This document shows, piece by piece, positions 55,022 through 64,000 of a stretch of 64,000 nucleotides of DNA. The DNA lies in assembly GCA_963757065.1 (NCBI GenBank), contig CAVWQC010000008.1:186001-250000 (forward strand), written 5' to 3'. Numbering within the stretch: position 1 is the first letter of the stretch; every line of letters starts with the position of its first letter. The translations under genes and the position numbers were made by a program. The DNA is from PNON01 sp963757065 (GTDB lineage Bacteria; Chloroflexota; Anaerolineae; Anaerolineales; Anaerolineaceae). Below the pieces are notes generated by a model. That model saw only the letters and a program-made list of their open reading frames with translations, was not told the DNA's origin and searched no databases.

Positions 55022-57325
55022 ATGGAAATTAATCTGTTGGGTTTAGCAAGACATGGTTTGAATGCATTTGAACAATGGGCGATTGTCGGTGTTTTGATCA
55101 CTGCCTTCATAAGCCTGGCTTATGCATGGATTTTACGTGGTGTCGTCCTCAAGAAGGACAAGGGCACAGAAAAGATGCAGGAAGTTTGGAATGCAATTAG
55201 AGTCGGTGCAGATTCATATCTTAATCGACAACTCAAAACAATTTTACCTGCCATAGTTTTGTTAGGAATTGCACTCTATTTGAGTGTAGCAGTTGTTCCT
55301 CCGAGCAGGGAAGCCGTTGCAGAGTTTCCGCAGAATACCAAAACAATCATAGCCATAGGAAGAACGATAGCATTTATTATGGGTGCTACTTTCTCCCTCC
55401 TGGTTGGTCAACTTGGTATGCGTATGGCAATCCAGGCCAATGTAAGGGCTGCTTCTGCAGCAAGACGCGGATTTAATGAAGCTCTATCCATTGCATACTA
55501 TGCAGGTACTGTAACAGGTATGCTCACGGATGGCCTTGGACTCCTTGGTGGAACAGTCATTTTTATAGTTTTTGGAACTGCGGCACCAGATGCTTTGTTA
55601 GGCTTCGGCTTTGGCGGCACATTACTGGCATTATTCATGCGAGTTGGCGGCGGCATCTACACCAAAGCGGCAGATGTTGGAGCTGATCTCGTTGGCAAAG
55701 TTGAAAAAGATATTCCGGAAGATGACCCGCGAAATGCTGCAGTCATTGCAGACCTGGTTGGTGATAACGTTGGTGACTGTGCAGGTATGGCTGCAGACAT
55801 TTTTGAAAGTTACGAAGTCACTATCGTATCTGCATTAATCCTGGGTCTCTCTTTGATGGCCTTCGATCCGGCTCACAGCCTTAAATGGATCGTATATCCT
55901 TTGATCATTCGTGGTATTGGTGTCATCAGCTCCATTCTTGGAACATTTACAGTTCCAATTTGGGAAAAATTCCCGATCAAGTTCTTGAGAGCACATGATG
56001 CTGAAGAATCAATGTTCCGCTCTTATGAAGTTTCCAGTGTGAATACAGTTGCATTCTCATTCCTGGTAGCCATACTATATGCCGGTGATTGGCGCTTGGC
56101 AGCGTTAACATCGATAGGTGTAGCTTTAGCTGTAGCTTTCAATCCCCTTACCTCTTATTTCACAGCTACACGAAAAGCACCAGTAAAAGAAATCGTCAAG
56201 TCAGCCAATACTGGTCCCGCTACCCTGATCTTATCCGGTTTATCTGTCGGTATGGAATCCAGTGTATGGGCGTTGGTTGTTATCGCAATTAGCTTTACCC
56301 TCTCCTTTTTACTTTATCAAGCTGATGGTGCCATCTATGTCTTATATGCAGTAGCCATGGTTGGTATCGGTATGCTAAGCCACACAGGTAACAATGTCGC
56401 CATGGATTCTTATGGTCCAATTACCGATAACGCGAATGGAATTGGCGAAATGGCATGGCAAGGTCAAAATGATGAAAATACAATTAAAGCTCGCCAGATC
56501 ATGGCAGACCTTGATGCAGTGGGTAATACAACTAAAGCCATCACAAAAGGCGTAGCTATTGCTTCAGCAGTTATCGCAGCTGTAAGTTTATTTGCTTCAT
56601 TTATTACGGATATTGGCCGTGTTCAAGAACAATTGGGAATGCCGGTTTTGAGCGCTATACGCATCAGTGATACACGGGTCTTTATCGGTTTCTTGCTTGG
56701 TGGTGCTCTTCCGTGGTTATTCAGCTCACTATCCATCCGGGCTGTATCCAGAGCTGCTGCCGAAATCGTAGAAGAAGTTCGTCGTCAATTTAGAATACCT
56801 GGCATTATGGAAGGCACTGTCAAGCCAGATTATGCCCAGGTTGTAGGAATATCCACCCGATCCGCACAGAAAGAGCTGGTTCCCCTTGCAGTTATATCCG
56901 TAGTTATGCCATTACTTGTTGGTATGATCCTCCAGGTGGAAGCATTAGGTGGTTTCCTTGCCGGCGTAATTCTCAGCGGCCAGCTTTTAGCAGTATTCAT
57001 GTCGAATGCTGGTGGTGCCTGGGATAATGCAAAGAAAGCAATCGAAGATGAACCACGGGACCTTGCTGCTAATACAGGTAAGGGTTCTGAAAGACATAAG
57101 GCCGGTGTCGTAGGTGATACTGTCGGTGATCCTTTAAAGGATACAGCTGGTCCGGCATTAAACCCGATGATCAAAGTTGTAAACCTGGTTTCACTTCTTG
57201 CTGCTCCAGTTATTGTTAAATACCAGAACCCAACAGTTGGTTTCTGGATCGTTGTAGCCATCCTACTGGGTGGATTGGTCTGGGGTGTCATGACCAGTAA
57301 AAAAGAAGTTGCACCATTAAAATAG
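55022..57325 (+). CDS. hppA: Membrane-bound proton-pumping pyrophosphatase, potassium-independent type
   Basis: The 767-residue pump couples pyrophosphate hydrolysis to ion export through 15-16 helices. Catalytic-site motifs are KAADVGADLVGKVE, DNVGDCAGMAADIFESYEV and DTVGDPLKDTAGPALNPM. The residue that marks the potassium-independent proton-pumping class, Lys in GNTTKAITKG, is present; potassium-dependent enzymes have Ala there (Belogurov and Lahti type rule). So it is predicted to pump H+ without needing K+. It is monocistronic with its own terminator. Confidence 0.95.
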   Translation: MEINLLGLARHGLNAFEQWAIVGVLITAFISLAYAWILRGVVLKKDKGTEKMQEVWNAIRVGADSYLNRQLKTILPAIVLLGIALYLSVAVVPPSREAVAEFPQNTKTIIAIGRTIAFIMGATFSLLVGQLGMRMAIQANVRAASAARRGFNEALSIAYYAGTVTGMLTDGLGLLGGTVIFIVFGTAAPDALLGFGFGGTLLALFMRVGGGIYTKAADVGADLVGKVEKDIPEDDPRNAAVIADLVGDNVGDCAGMAADIFESYEVTIVSALILGLSLMAFDPAHSLKWIVYPLIIRGIGVISSILGTFTVPIWEKFPIKFLRAHDAEESMFRSYEVSSVNTVAFSFLVAILYAGDWRLAALTSIGVALAVAFNPLTSYFTATRKAPVKEIVKSANTGPATLILSGLSVGMESSVWALVVIAISFTLSFLLYQADGAIYVLYAVAMVGIGMLSHTGNNVAMDSYGPITDNANGIGEMAWQGQNDENTIKARQIMADLDAVGNTTKAITKGVAIASAVIAAVSLFASFITDIGRVQEQLGMPVLSAIRISDTRVFIGFLLGGALPWLFSSLSIRAVSRAAAEIVEEVRRQFRIPGIMEGTVKPDYAQVVGISTRSAQKELVPLAVISVVMPLLVGMILQVEALGGFLAGVILSGQLLAVFMSNAGGAWDNAKKAIEDEPRDLAANTGKGSERHKAGVVGDTVGDPLKDTAGPALNPMIKVVNLVSLLAAPVIVKYQNPTVGFWIVVAILLGGLVWGVMTSKKEVAPLK

Positions 57326-57340
57326 TAAAGAGAAGTTAAT

Positions 57341-57379
57341 AAACAAGAGACTTGCCAGATATTGGCAAGTCTCTTGTTT
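57341..57379 (+). terminator. Terminator of hppA (bidirectional)
   Basis: A perfect 17-bp stem, AAACAAGAGACTTGCCA with its complement, with a 5-nt loop, starts 16 nt after the hppA stop. T residues follow on the plus strand and A residues precede, so it can also end the convergent glycosyltransferase unit. Confidence 0.9.
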
Positions 57380-57391
57380 TTACATGTACTT

Positions 57392-58685
57392 TTATCTTTT
57401 ACGCAACTTATTAATTACTGGGGATAAATAATTAACTCCGATTCCAACCCAAACCAATGATATAGCTATATTCAATAAATAATATCTCTGGAAAGTTATC
57501 GGCAGCATAAATATTGAAAAAGCAGTCTGTAGGATGGAAATGATCAGTAAAACGAGGAAAGTGTTGTTTGTGGAATTATTAAGTGATTTAATCTTTCGGA
57601 GAGACAAAATAAAGCCAAACAATCCAATAAATAAGGTTATAAGTCCAAAGTACCATCCAGAAAATAACTGGTGGAGAATATTTGATCCATAGATCATGAT
57701 TGCCTGTGCAAGTTCTTTTGAGTAATTCCCAATATCAAAAAACGCTGGAGTGGCAAAAAATGTATTTGCTAGCCAGGCTGCCAATTTTGATGGAAAGGTT
57801 GTAACTGCCAATGAACTTGAAATTGCCTGATATTCAGCTGCTTGAGCTTGAGAAAATGCAAGCCGGTGTTGAATTTGTAGGACTGCCACATGGAACGGAT
57901 CCTTCCATGCTACCGGATTCAATACATAATAGGTTATGAACATAGCTCCACAAAAAACGAGAATCTTCCAAAGAATTAGCAGTTTTTGATTACATTTTAT
58001 TCCATATATTATCCAGATTATGACTGGGACAAACAGGATGGGTAAGGTCGTTTGCTTTGCCTGTAAAGCCAAACCAGCTAATATCCCGATCAAGAATACT
58101 TTTTCAGGTTTTCGAATAATCAAAAAAATAAAAGCGAAATAGGTGCAAAAATGACAATCCTTCAGCCATCGCCCGACGGGTATGTACCAAAAATATGGCA
58201 TTCATACCTAAAACAACAGAAACTAACAGGCTGATCGGCCAATTTACTACACCTTTAAGAGTCAGGTAGAAAAATACTAATCCAAGTGGGACGAATACTG
58301 CCAGACCTAATCTTGAAATAAGCAGTAAGTAATTGGTTGGTAACGCACCGTTAGTTTTATTTTCTTCCCAGGAAAGGGACCAATTCCAATCAGATTTCAG
58401 AGGCGGTAAATGGAAAATCCCACGGGATATACCAATTATTGTCCTGGGCAGCGGGGCATCGATCAAACGATAACGTTGTTCAGGTGAAAGAGTAGTTTCT
58501 GCGTGATAGAACAAATTAGCAGGCGCTGTGAATAATATATCCACGTCCTTACTCATATAAATTTGGGTGGATTCGTCGGGATGAAATGGAACGAGCAGGA
58601 TTGTGGAAAAGAAGAAAACCATATATAGAATGAGCACAGATAATGGAATGACTTTTTCCAGGGAAATGGATCGCATGCTAATCAT
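57392..58685 (-). CDS. Membrane glycosyltransferase-like protein (GT39/PMT type), frameshifted near 58150
   Basis: Two frames make one polytopic protein of about 430 residues. The first (MISMRSISLEKVIPLSV at 58685) has PFHPDESTQIYMSKD, the HPDE type of acidic loop found in GT-C glycosyltransferases of the dolichyl-mannosyltransferase kind. The second begins CTYFAFIFLIIRKPEKVFL and ends with GIGVNYLSPVINKLRKR. Removing one T of the TTTTT in TCATTTTTGCACC (minus strand) joins them as GLSFCTYFAF. It probably adds sugar to a lipid or surface polymer. It overlaps the previous gene by 8 nt. Confidence 0.7.
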
Positions 58686-60235
58686 TCCTTTTGTAGATTA
58701 ATAAGCCCTTACTTTCATAAATATCCGTTGGATATTCTTTTATGAAAATATAGCTCGTGAGAAAATCTGCAGATTTGAGAAGAGTATTTCGACCATAGAC
58801 CTCCAGGAATACAACCAGGTCGGGTTTTTGATCAAGAATTAATTGAGTGGGAATCGCATAATTACTTACATAATCCTCCCTGGGTAAAGGGTAATAGCTT
58901 GAAGCAATCGGAGAGTTTAATCCCACCGTATCCAGGATAGTTCTATCGGTATAGTAACCAAGTACGCCAACATCCCCGGCCGCAACCACAGAATCCGACG
59001 TTGTTGCAGTTAAGACATCAATTGAAGCCGTTCTGTAGAGTTCCTCCAGTTTGATCCATGCCATTTCCGGGGATGGGAGAATGATTTCCATGATCGGGAT
59101 GTATGACCCAACTATTTAAAGTGAAAAATACAGGTATTAATAAGGTCATTGTCAACGCGATCTTAGTAAATGTAGACCACCGTGGCTCATTAATATCAAT
59201 ATGGATTGGTCTGATTTTCGTCAGTTTTGCTCCAGCAATTTCCAAACACTTTTTCAGGAATGACTCTACACCAGTTAGCAGGATAAGCATGTAAATCGGT
59301 AAAGGAGGGGTTAAATACCAGCGAAATATTAATGGATGCGCAACTGAAAAGGTAATAAAGTAGAGGATCGGGTAAAGCAATAAGGGAAGTGATAAGGAAT
59401 TTTTGCGATAAATGGATATAAACCCGAGGATAAAAAACAATGGAATGGTAATCAATCCGATATACAAAAAGCCTGGACTGAGAGTGTAATCTTCACTAAA
59501 AGGGGTTAGATAATGCTGCAATAACCGAACAAAAGCAGCATTATCGGGGAGTAAATAGGCAACTGATTTTGCAGCTATTGAATGTGGGAGCAATGTCCCA
59601 AAATATAGGTAGCTAAAAAATAACCACGATATCAACGGTATTGCGGCAATGACCATCGCTTTAGGTTGGTAAAGATGACGGTTCTTCTGAATTACTGGAA
59701 GACTAAGTAACGGTAAAACAAAGATTAAAGCATCCGGTCTGGTAAGAATCATCAAAGATGCGCATAGCCATATACCTAATATTGCTTTATTCAAATAGAA
59801 AAAAGCCGTTGACAGAAGTAACAAAACAAATAGACTTGTTTCCAACCCACCAATCGCGAAAGTGACACTAAATGGGGCAATCGCCCATATAAGAGCTGTA
59901 ATTGCACCAACCCTGAAGGAGGATAATTTTTTCCCTATCTCAAATAAGAGTACACAGGAAGCAGCGTCAAATAATGAATTTAGTAACCAAGATATAATGG
60001 GAAAAGGAGCTTTTACTCCACCTGTTAATGCTCCCAGAGCTGTAAGGACAATGGTATACAAAGGAGTTGTCGTTCCCAAAACGCGTTCTCCTACGTTGAA
60101 TGTGAAACCATTTCCAACTAAAATATTACGTGAGTAACGATACGTAATATAGGAATCATCAATAATTCGCGGTCCGGGGATAATTCTGGCAGCTAAAGCA
60201 ATTATTATTAGTAACACAGGAAAAAAACGTCTCAT
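58678..60235 (-). CDS. GT-C type membrane glycosyltransferase, frameshifted near 59090
   Basis: The repaired product has about 518 residues with around 10 helices in the first 360. It begins MRRFFPVLLIIIALAARIIP and has the acidic first loop IDDSYITYRYSRN and the sequence GERVLGTTTPLYT, typical of GT-C membrane transferases that use lipid-linked sugars. The second frame has LPSPEMAWIKLEELYR and a soluble end with TTSDSVVAAGDVGVLGYYTD. The join needs removal of one base in CATCCCGATCATG (minus strand). The start is only 11 nt from the divergent gene's start at 60247. The product and acceptor are unknown. Confidence 0.75.
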
Positions 60236-60246
60236 AATGGAATTAT

Positions 60247-61896
60247 ATGTCTGATACCGAGATGGTCAATCGCAAGAACCCAAATAGTTATATTTTACAT
60301 ATCTTCCTAGTCGTTCTTATCAGTGTTGTGATTCGCTGGATCATCATAATATTGAATAAAGTACCTTTTAATAGCGATGAGGCAATAGTAGGGTTGATGG
60401 CAAATCATATACTAAGAGGTGAATCCCCAACCTTCTTTTATGGACAAGCCTATATGGGGAGTTTGGATAGTTTTATAGTAGCAGGGTTTTTTGCTTTACT
60501 AGGAAATTCAATCACAGCAATAAGGATCAGCCAGTCAATATTATTTGTATTATTCATGGTTGCCTCATACTACCTGGCTTATTTATTATTCAAATCGAGG
60601 AAAGCTGCGCTTACAACTTTAATCATTTTGGGTGGTTCTCCAGTTAATTTCTTTCTTTACACGACAGTTACGTTGGGGGGGTATCTTGAAGCCTTGCTTA
60701 TTGGCATTTGTATCCTAATCCTTGGATATAAAATTGAAGAAAATGAGGAGTTTGGGGTAAAAAATACATATACACTCAGGATTCAATTTTTTTTGCTTGG
60801 GTTATTTGTAGGCGTAGGAATTTGGGTATTGGGAATGACTCTTATATTTAGTATCAGTGCATTGATCATGCTTGGAATAAGTTTATATCGAAAAAAGTTG
60901 AAGTATTGGAATAAAAATTGAAGCATTGTTACTAGTAATTGCTGGAGGATCTTCTAGGTGGGTTACCTGTGTTGGTTTATATTTACACAAATGGGGTTGT
61001 AGTTTTTATAAATGAACTCATGGGAAGTGCGATATCCATCGGGCAACAAGCGTATCTTAACCAAATTGGATTGCACCTGGTAAATTTCATACTGTTTGGA
61101 ATTTCTGCAGTCTTAGGGTTTCGACCTTCATGGAATGCTAACTGGTTATTGCTGCCACTTATTCCAATTATTCTTGCTATTTGGATATTTCTTCTTAGGA
61201 AAACGTATAAAAATGAGCAAAAAACAAGATCAACCTTGCTGATTAGAATTTGGCTGCCGAGTATCATATTAATGGTTGTATTTGTTCTTACACCTTTTGG
61301 GATGGATCCATCCGGAAGGTACTTCATCCCGATCAATATCTCCTTAGCATTTACTGTTGGATTATGGGTAGCAATTGGCGGTTTTCAGAAAAATATACAT
61401 ACAATGCTTATTCTGGCAGCTTTACTCATCTATAACATTGGCGGGATTATCCAGTCCGCTTATCAATCACCAGATGGAATAACAACGCAATTTGCCCCGG
61501 GAACCAGTATCAATCATAAATATGACCAGGAATTGATCGATTTCCTAAAGAAATCTTCCAATACCCGTGGATATTCCACATATTGGACGGCTTATCCAAT
61601 CGTATTTAAATCTAATGAGGAAGTCATCCTGGTCCCGGTTCTACCATATCATGCAGATCTCAAGCACACCATCCGGAGATAACCGGTACGAACCATATTC
61701 AAAACTGGTCAATGCATTTCCGAATCCAGTTTATATCACATCCAATAACCCGAATTTAGACCGCCAATTAGTACTGAAATTGACCGAATTGGGTGTTCAA
61801 TGGTCTGAAAAGATTATTGGAGACTATCGGGTCTATTATGAACTCAGTCGAAAAGTGTTACCTGAAGAAATTGGATTTGGGATAAACCGACAATGA
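60247..61896 (+). CDS. GT-C type membrane glycosyltransferase-like protein, broken by three frameshifts
   Basis: Four pieces form one protein of about 548 residues. It begins MSDTEMVNRKNPNSYILHIF and has the acidic loop NSDEAIVGLMANHIL with FFYGQAYMGSLDSF, a GT-C signature. Frames change near 60914 (one A too many in AATAAAAATTGA), near 60945 (GGAGGATCTTCTAGG, restoring AGGLLGGLPVLVYIY) and near 61670 (before GDNRYEPYSKLVNAF). The end is SRKVLPEEIGFGINRQ. It overlaps the next gene by 4 nt (ATGA), so they are co-translated. The activity and acceptor are unknown. Confidence 0.65.
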
Positions 61897-63395
61897 AAAA
61901 TAAAAATTCATCAACGAACTGGTCATTTGATTACTTTTTTGCTGCTACATTTTTTCATCTCGGTTCTCGCAGGCTGCATTATGCTTGGTCCCCGCCTTTT
62001 GAATATGGATGGTGACCTGGGCAGGCACCTAACAGTTGGTGGATATATTTTAGATTTAGGAAAAATCCCTACTTTGGATATATTTTCGCATACCATGACA
62101 GGAAAACCATTTACTCCACATGAATGGTTAACTGAAATCATTTTTACATTGGCAAATCGCTGGGTGGGATTGACAGGAGTAGTATTCCTTACCAGTCTCA
62201 TTATTGCTTTAGTTTGGTATTTACTTAGTTTTGAAGTAATGAAAAGAAGCGGCGGATTTTATTTTTCGCTTGTTGTAATCATCATCGGCATAGCAGCATC
62301 CAGCATCCATTGGATAAGCCGGCCGCACATATTCACATATATATTTTTACTCCTTTGGATAAAAATATATTCGAGTAATCTTTCTATATTTAAGAAATGT
62401 GCATCCTTAGCTCTACTCATGATCATATGGGTTAATTCCCACGGGGCATTTATAACAGGTCTCGTTTATATTGGTATTGATATGGCTGTTCATTTTATTT
62501 CATCAATTTATTCGAAGTCAGATCAATAAAGATATTCACCAACTTAATCAGTCATTATTGATTTTCCTTATCGTCTGTGTGCGTATGTTAATAAATCCAA
62601 CCGGGTTTCAAATACTTGGAACGGTGTTCAACTTTTTACAAAACCGATATTTGACCTCCCAGACGTTGGAATACCAGCCTCCCAATTTACTCGCGCCATC
62701 ATTCATCCCCTTTACAATATTCTTGCTCATTTGTGCCTATTATTTGATCAGATTCAGAAAACATATCAAATTGGTTGATGCAATTCAAATAATCATCTGG
62801 AGTATTTTCGGAATAATCAGTGCCCGAAATATACCATTAGCCATTATCGTGGGGTTACCCATTTTAAGCGCTTATTATGGGATGAAAAATAATGTAAACA
62901 ATGTAATTAATGAAGAAAACAACCGTATCGAGAAATGAATATTTTAATCCGCGATTAGCGATTGGAATAGCATTACCTGTTTTGATCTCAATTGCTGTCC
63001 TTGTTCTGGTTCTTAAAGGTCCGGGAATGATCCAGAGAAATGAATTTCTCCCAACGAAATTTCCGGTGAAAGCTGTAGATTACATTATTGCTCATCCAAT
63101 TGAAGGCAATATGTTCAATGAATTTACGTGGGGTGGATACCTTCTTTATAGATTATGGCCGGAGAAAAAAGTGTTTATTGATGGGCAAACAGATTTTTAC
63201 GGGGAAGACTTAACCAGGGAATTTGCCGATGTGTACAATGCAAATAATAATTTTGAGGATATATTAAATAAATATTCCGTCAATTGGGTAATCGTCAGGC
63301 AGAGGTCCAAATTGGCTTATGAGTTGGAAAAAAACCCGGGTCTCTGGATGTTGGATTATAAGGATGAATTGAGCGTCATCTACTCCAGAAAGTAA
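61893..63395 (+). CDS. Polytopic membrane protein of unknown function, broken by three frameshifts
   Basis: The repaired product has about 500 residues. I take ATG 61893, which overlaps the previous stop codon as ATGA, so a frame change near 61930 joins MKNKNSSTNWSF with ITFLLLHFFISVLAG. An alternative without this change is TTG 61927. Further changes lie near 62520 (SSIYSKSDQ to INKDIHQLNQS) and near 62920 (INEENNRIEK to NEYFNPRLAIG). It has NMDGDLGRHLTVGGYI near the start, eight or more helices, and a soluble end with WGGYLLYRLWPEKKVFIDGQ. It resembles uncharacterised membrane proteins from many phyla; no function is known. Confidence 0.6.
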
Positions 63396-63397
63396 CA

Positions 63398-64000
63398 CTA
63401 CAAATACAGATCAGGTTTGCGATCTGCCCAGACAGGAATTCTTTTTCTGACTTCATCAACTAAATCCAAATCAATTGGGACAGTTATCAAGCCTTCATTT
63501 TCTCCCGACGAAGCGACTAGCTTCTCCCCAGGGATTGATCACAGCACTATGGCCTCCATAATCGACTCCCAGCAACTGAACCGATACAATTTACTCCGAT
63601 CACAAACACCTGATTTTCAATTGCTCGCGCTTGCAGAAGGATTTTCCAGTGCTCAATACGTGCCTTTGGCCATTCCGCTGGAATGATCATTACGCCGCAG
63701 TTGTTTAAAGCCAATTTTCTAAAAAATTCAGGAAAACGCAGATCATAACAGATCGCCGAGCCGGTTTTACCTAAATCTGAATTGAAGGGTTTTATCTCGT
63801 TACCAGCGGAGAAAAAATCACCTTCGCCCAGCAAATTGAATAAATGAATTTTTCGGTATTTATGAACAATTAATCCTTCCGAATTGACCATCACAAATGT
63901 GTTATAAAATTTACCTTGAGCATTTTCGACGACTGAGCCGGCGATGGCGATGGAATTTGACCTGGCGATTTCGCCAATTACATTGGTTACGGAAGGAAGC
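63398..64000 (-). CDS. Carbon-nitrogen hydrolase (nitrilase/omega-amidase type), 5' truncated and broken by two frameshifts
   Basis: The frame is open to the right window edge. It has the catalytic Lys in HKYRKIHLF and the catalytic Cys in SAICYDLRFPEFFRK, followed by the helix with EHWKILLQARAIENQ, as in Nit2/omega-amidases. The frame changes after NCIGSVAG (one extra base, restoring GVDYGGHSAVINPWGE) and again after NPWGE (restoring LVASSGENEGLITVPI). The end is DRKPDLYL. The substrate is likely an alpha-keto acid amide, by family. It converges with the membrane protein gene; the stop codons are 2 nt apart. Confidence 0.75.

Overview
The window most likely comes from a member of the Chloroflexota, class Anaerolineae. 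This is inferred from gene content, not from a search. The pointers are a fused ADP-forming acyl-CoA ligase, a potassium-independent proton-pumping pyrophosphatase, a subtilase ending in FGLWSG repeats, a TPR protein with a long acidic tail of PDWL motifs, and a set of large GT-C type membrane glycosyltransferases. Base composition is moderate. The genes look chromosomal and largely housekeeping.

Layout. 0-3 kb: the tail of an IS110-family transposase, a lipoprotein, a DUF3795 protein and a frameshifted MFS transporter. 3-9 kb: typA and a pair of overlapping ABC exporter half-transporters, one frameshifted. 9-13.4 kb: a beta-propeller-like lipoprotein, two NAD(P)-dependent reductases, a PH/SHOCT membrane protein and a DUF2007 protein. 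13.4-18.8 kb: ADP-forming acyl-CoA ligase, then a sulfur-flavoured group (OsmC, CstR-like regulator, FmdB zinc ribbon, tandem rhodanese) and a SPOUT RNA methyltransferase. 18.8-21.4 kb: PlsC-type acyltransferase, lipid kinase and tRNA-dihydrouridine synthase. 21.5-30 kb: a 1163-residue cyclase/AAA/TPR protein, the FGLWSG-repeat subtilase and a GntR-GH4-PfkB sugar cluster. 30-34.7 kb: DEAD-box helicase, alpha/beta hydrolase, TetR regulator and intergenic stretches with dispersed repeats. 34.7-43 kb: a complete Kdp potassium-uptake operon (small ORF-kdpF-A-B-orf119-C-D-E). 43-50.5 kb: TetR regulator with a clear operator, a frameshifted methyltransferase, tRNA-Asp, ndk, the TPR/PDWL protein and the primary sigma factor. 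50.6-54.5 kb: a Gld-type ABC operon. 55-57.3 kb: hppA. 57.4-63.4 kb: four membrane glycosyltransferase-like genes, all frameshifted, followed by the edge of a nitrilase.

Working together: the Kdp genes form one regulated potassium-scavenging unit with its own sensor and response regulator. The GntR regulator has a palindromic operator 12 nt from its start and heads a small sugar-phosphate operon. The CstR-like protein sits in one transcription unit with OsmC and a zinc ribbon, next to a rhodanese, which suggests response to persulfide or reactive sulfur. The Gld-type ATPase, permease, GldG and DUF4340 proteins form one membrane complex.

The most striking global signal is that eight genes are broken by fourteen single-base frameshifts. 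All fourteen go in the same direction (one extra base), and ten lie in the last 6.5 kb. Insertion-biased sequencing or assembly error is the simplest explanation, but the uniform direction deserves a check.
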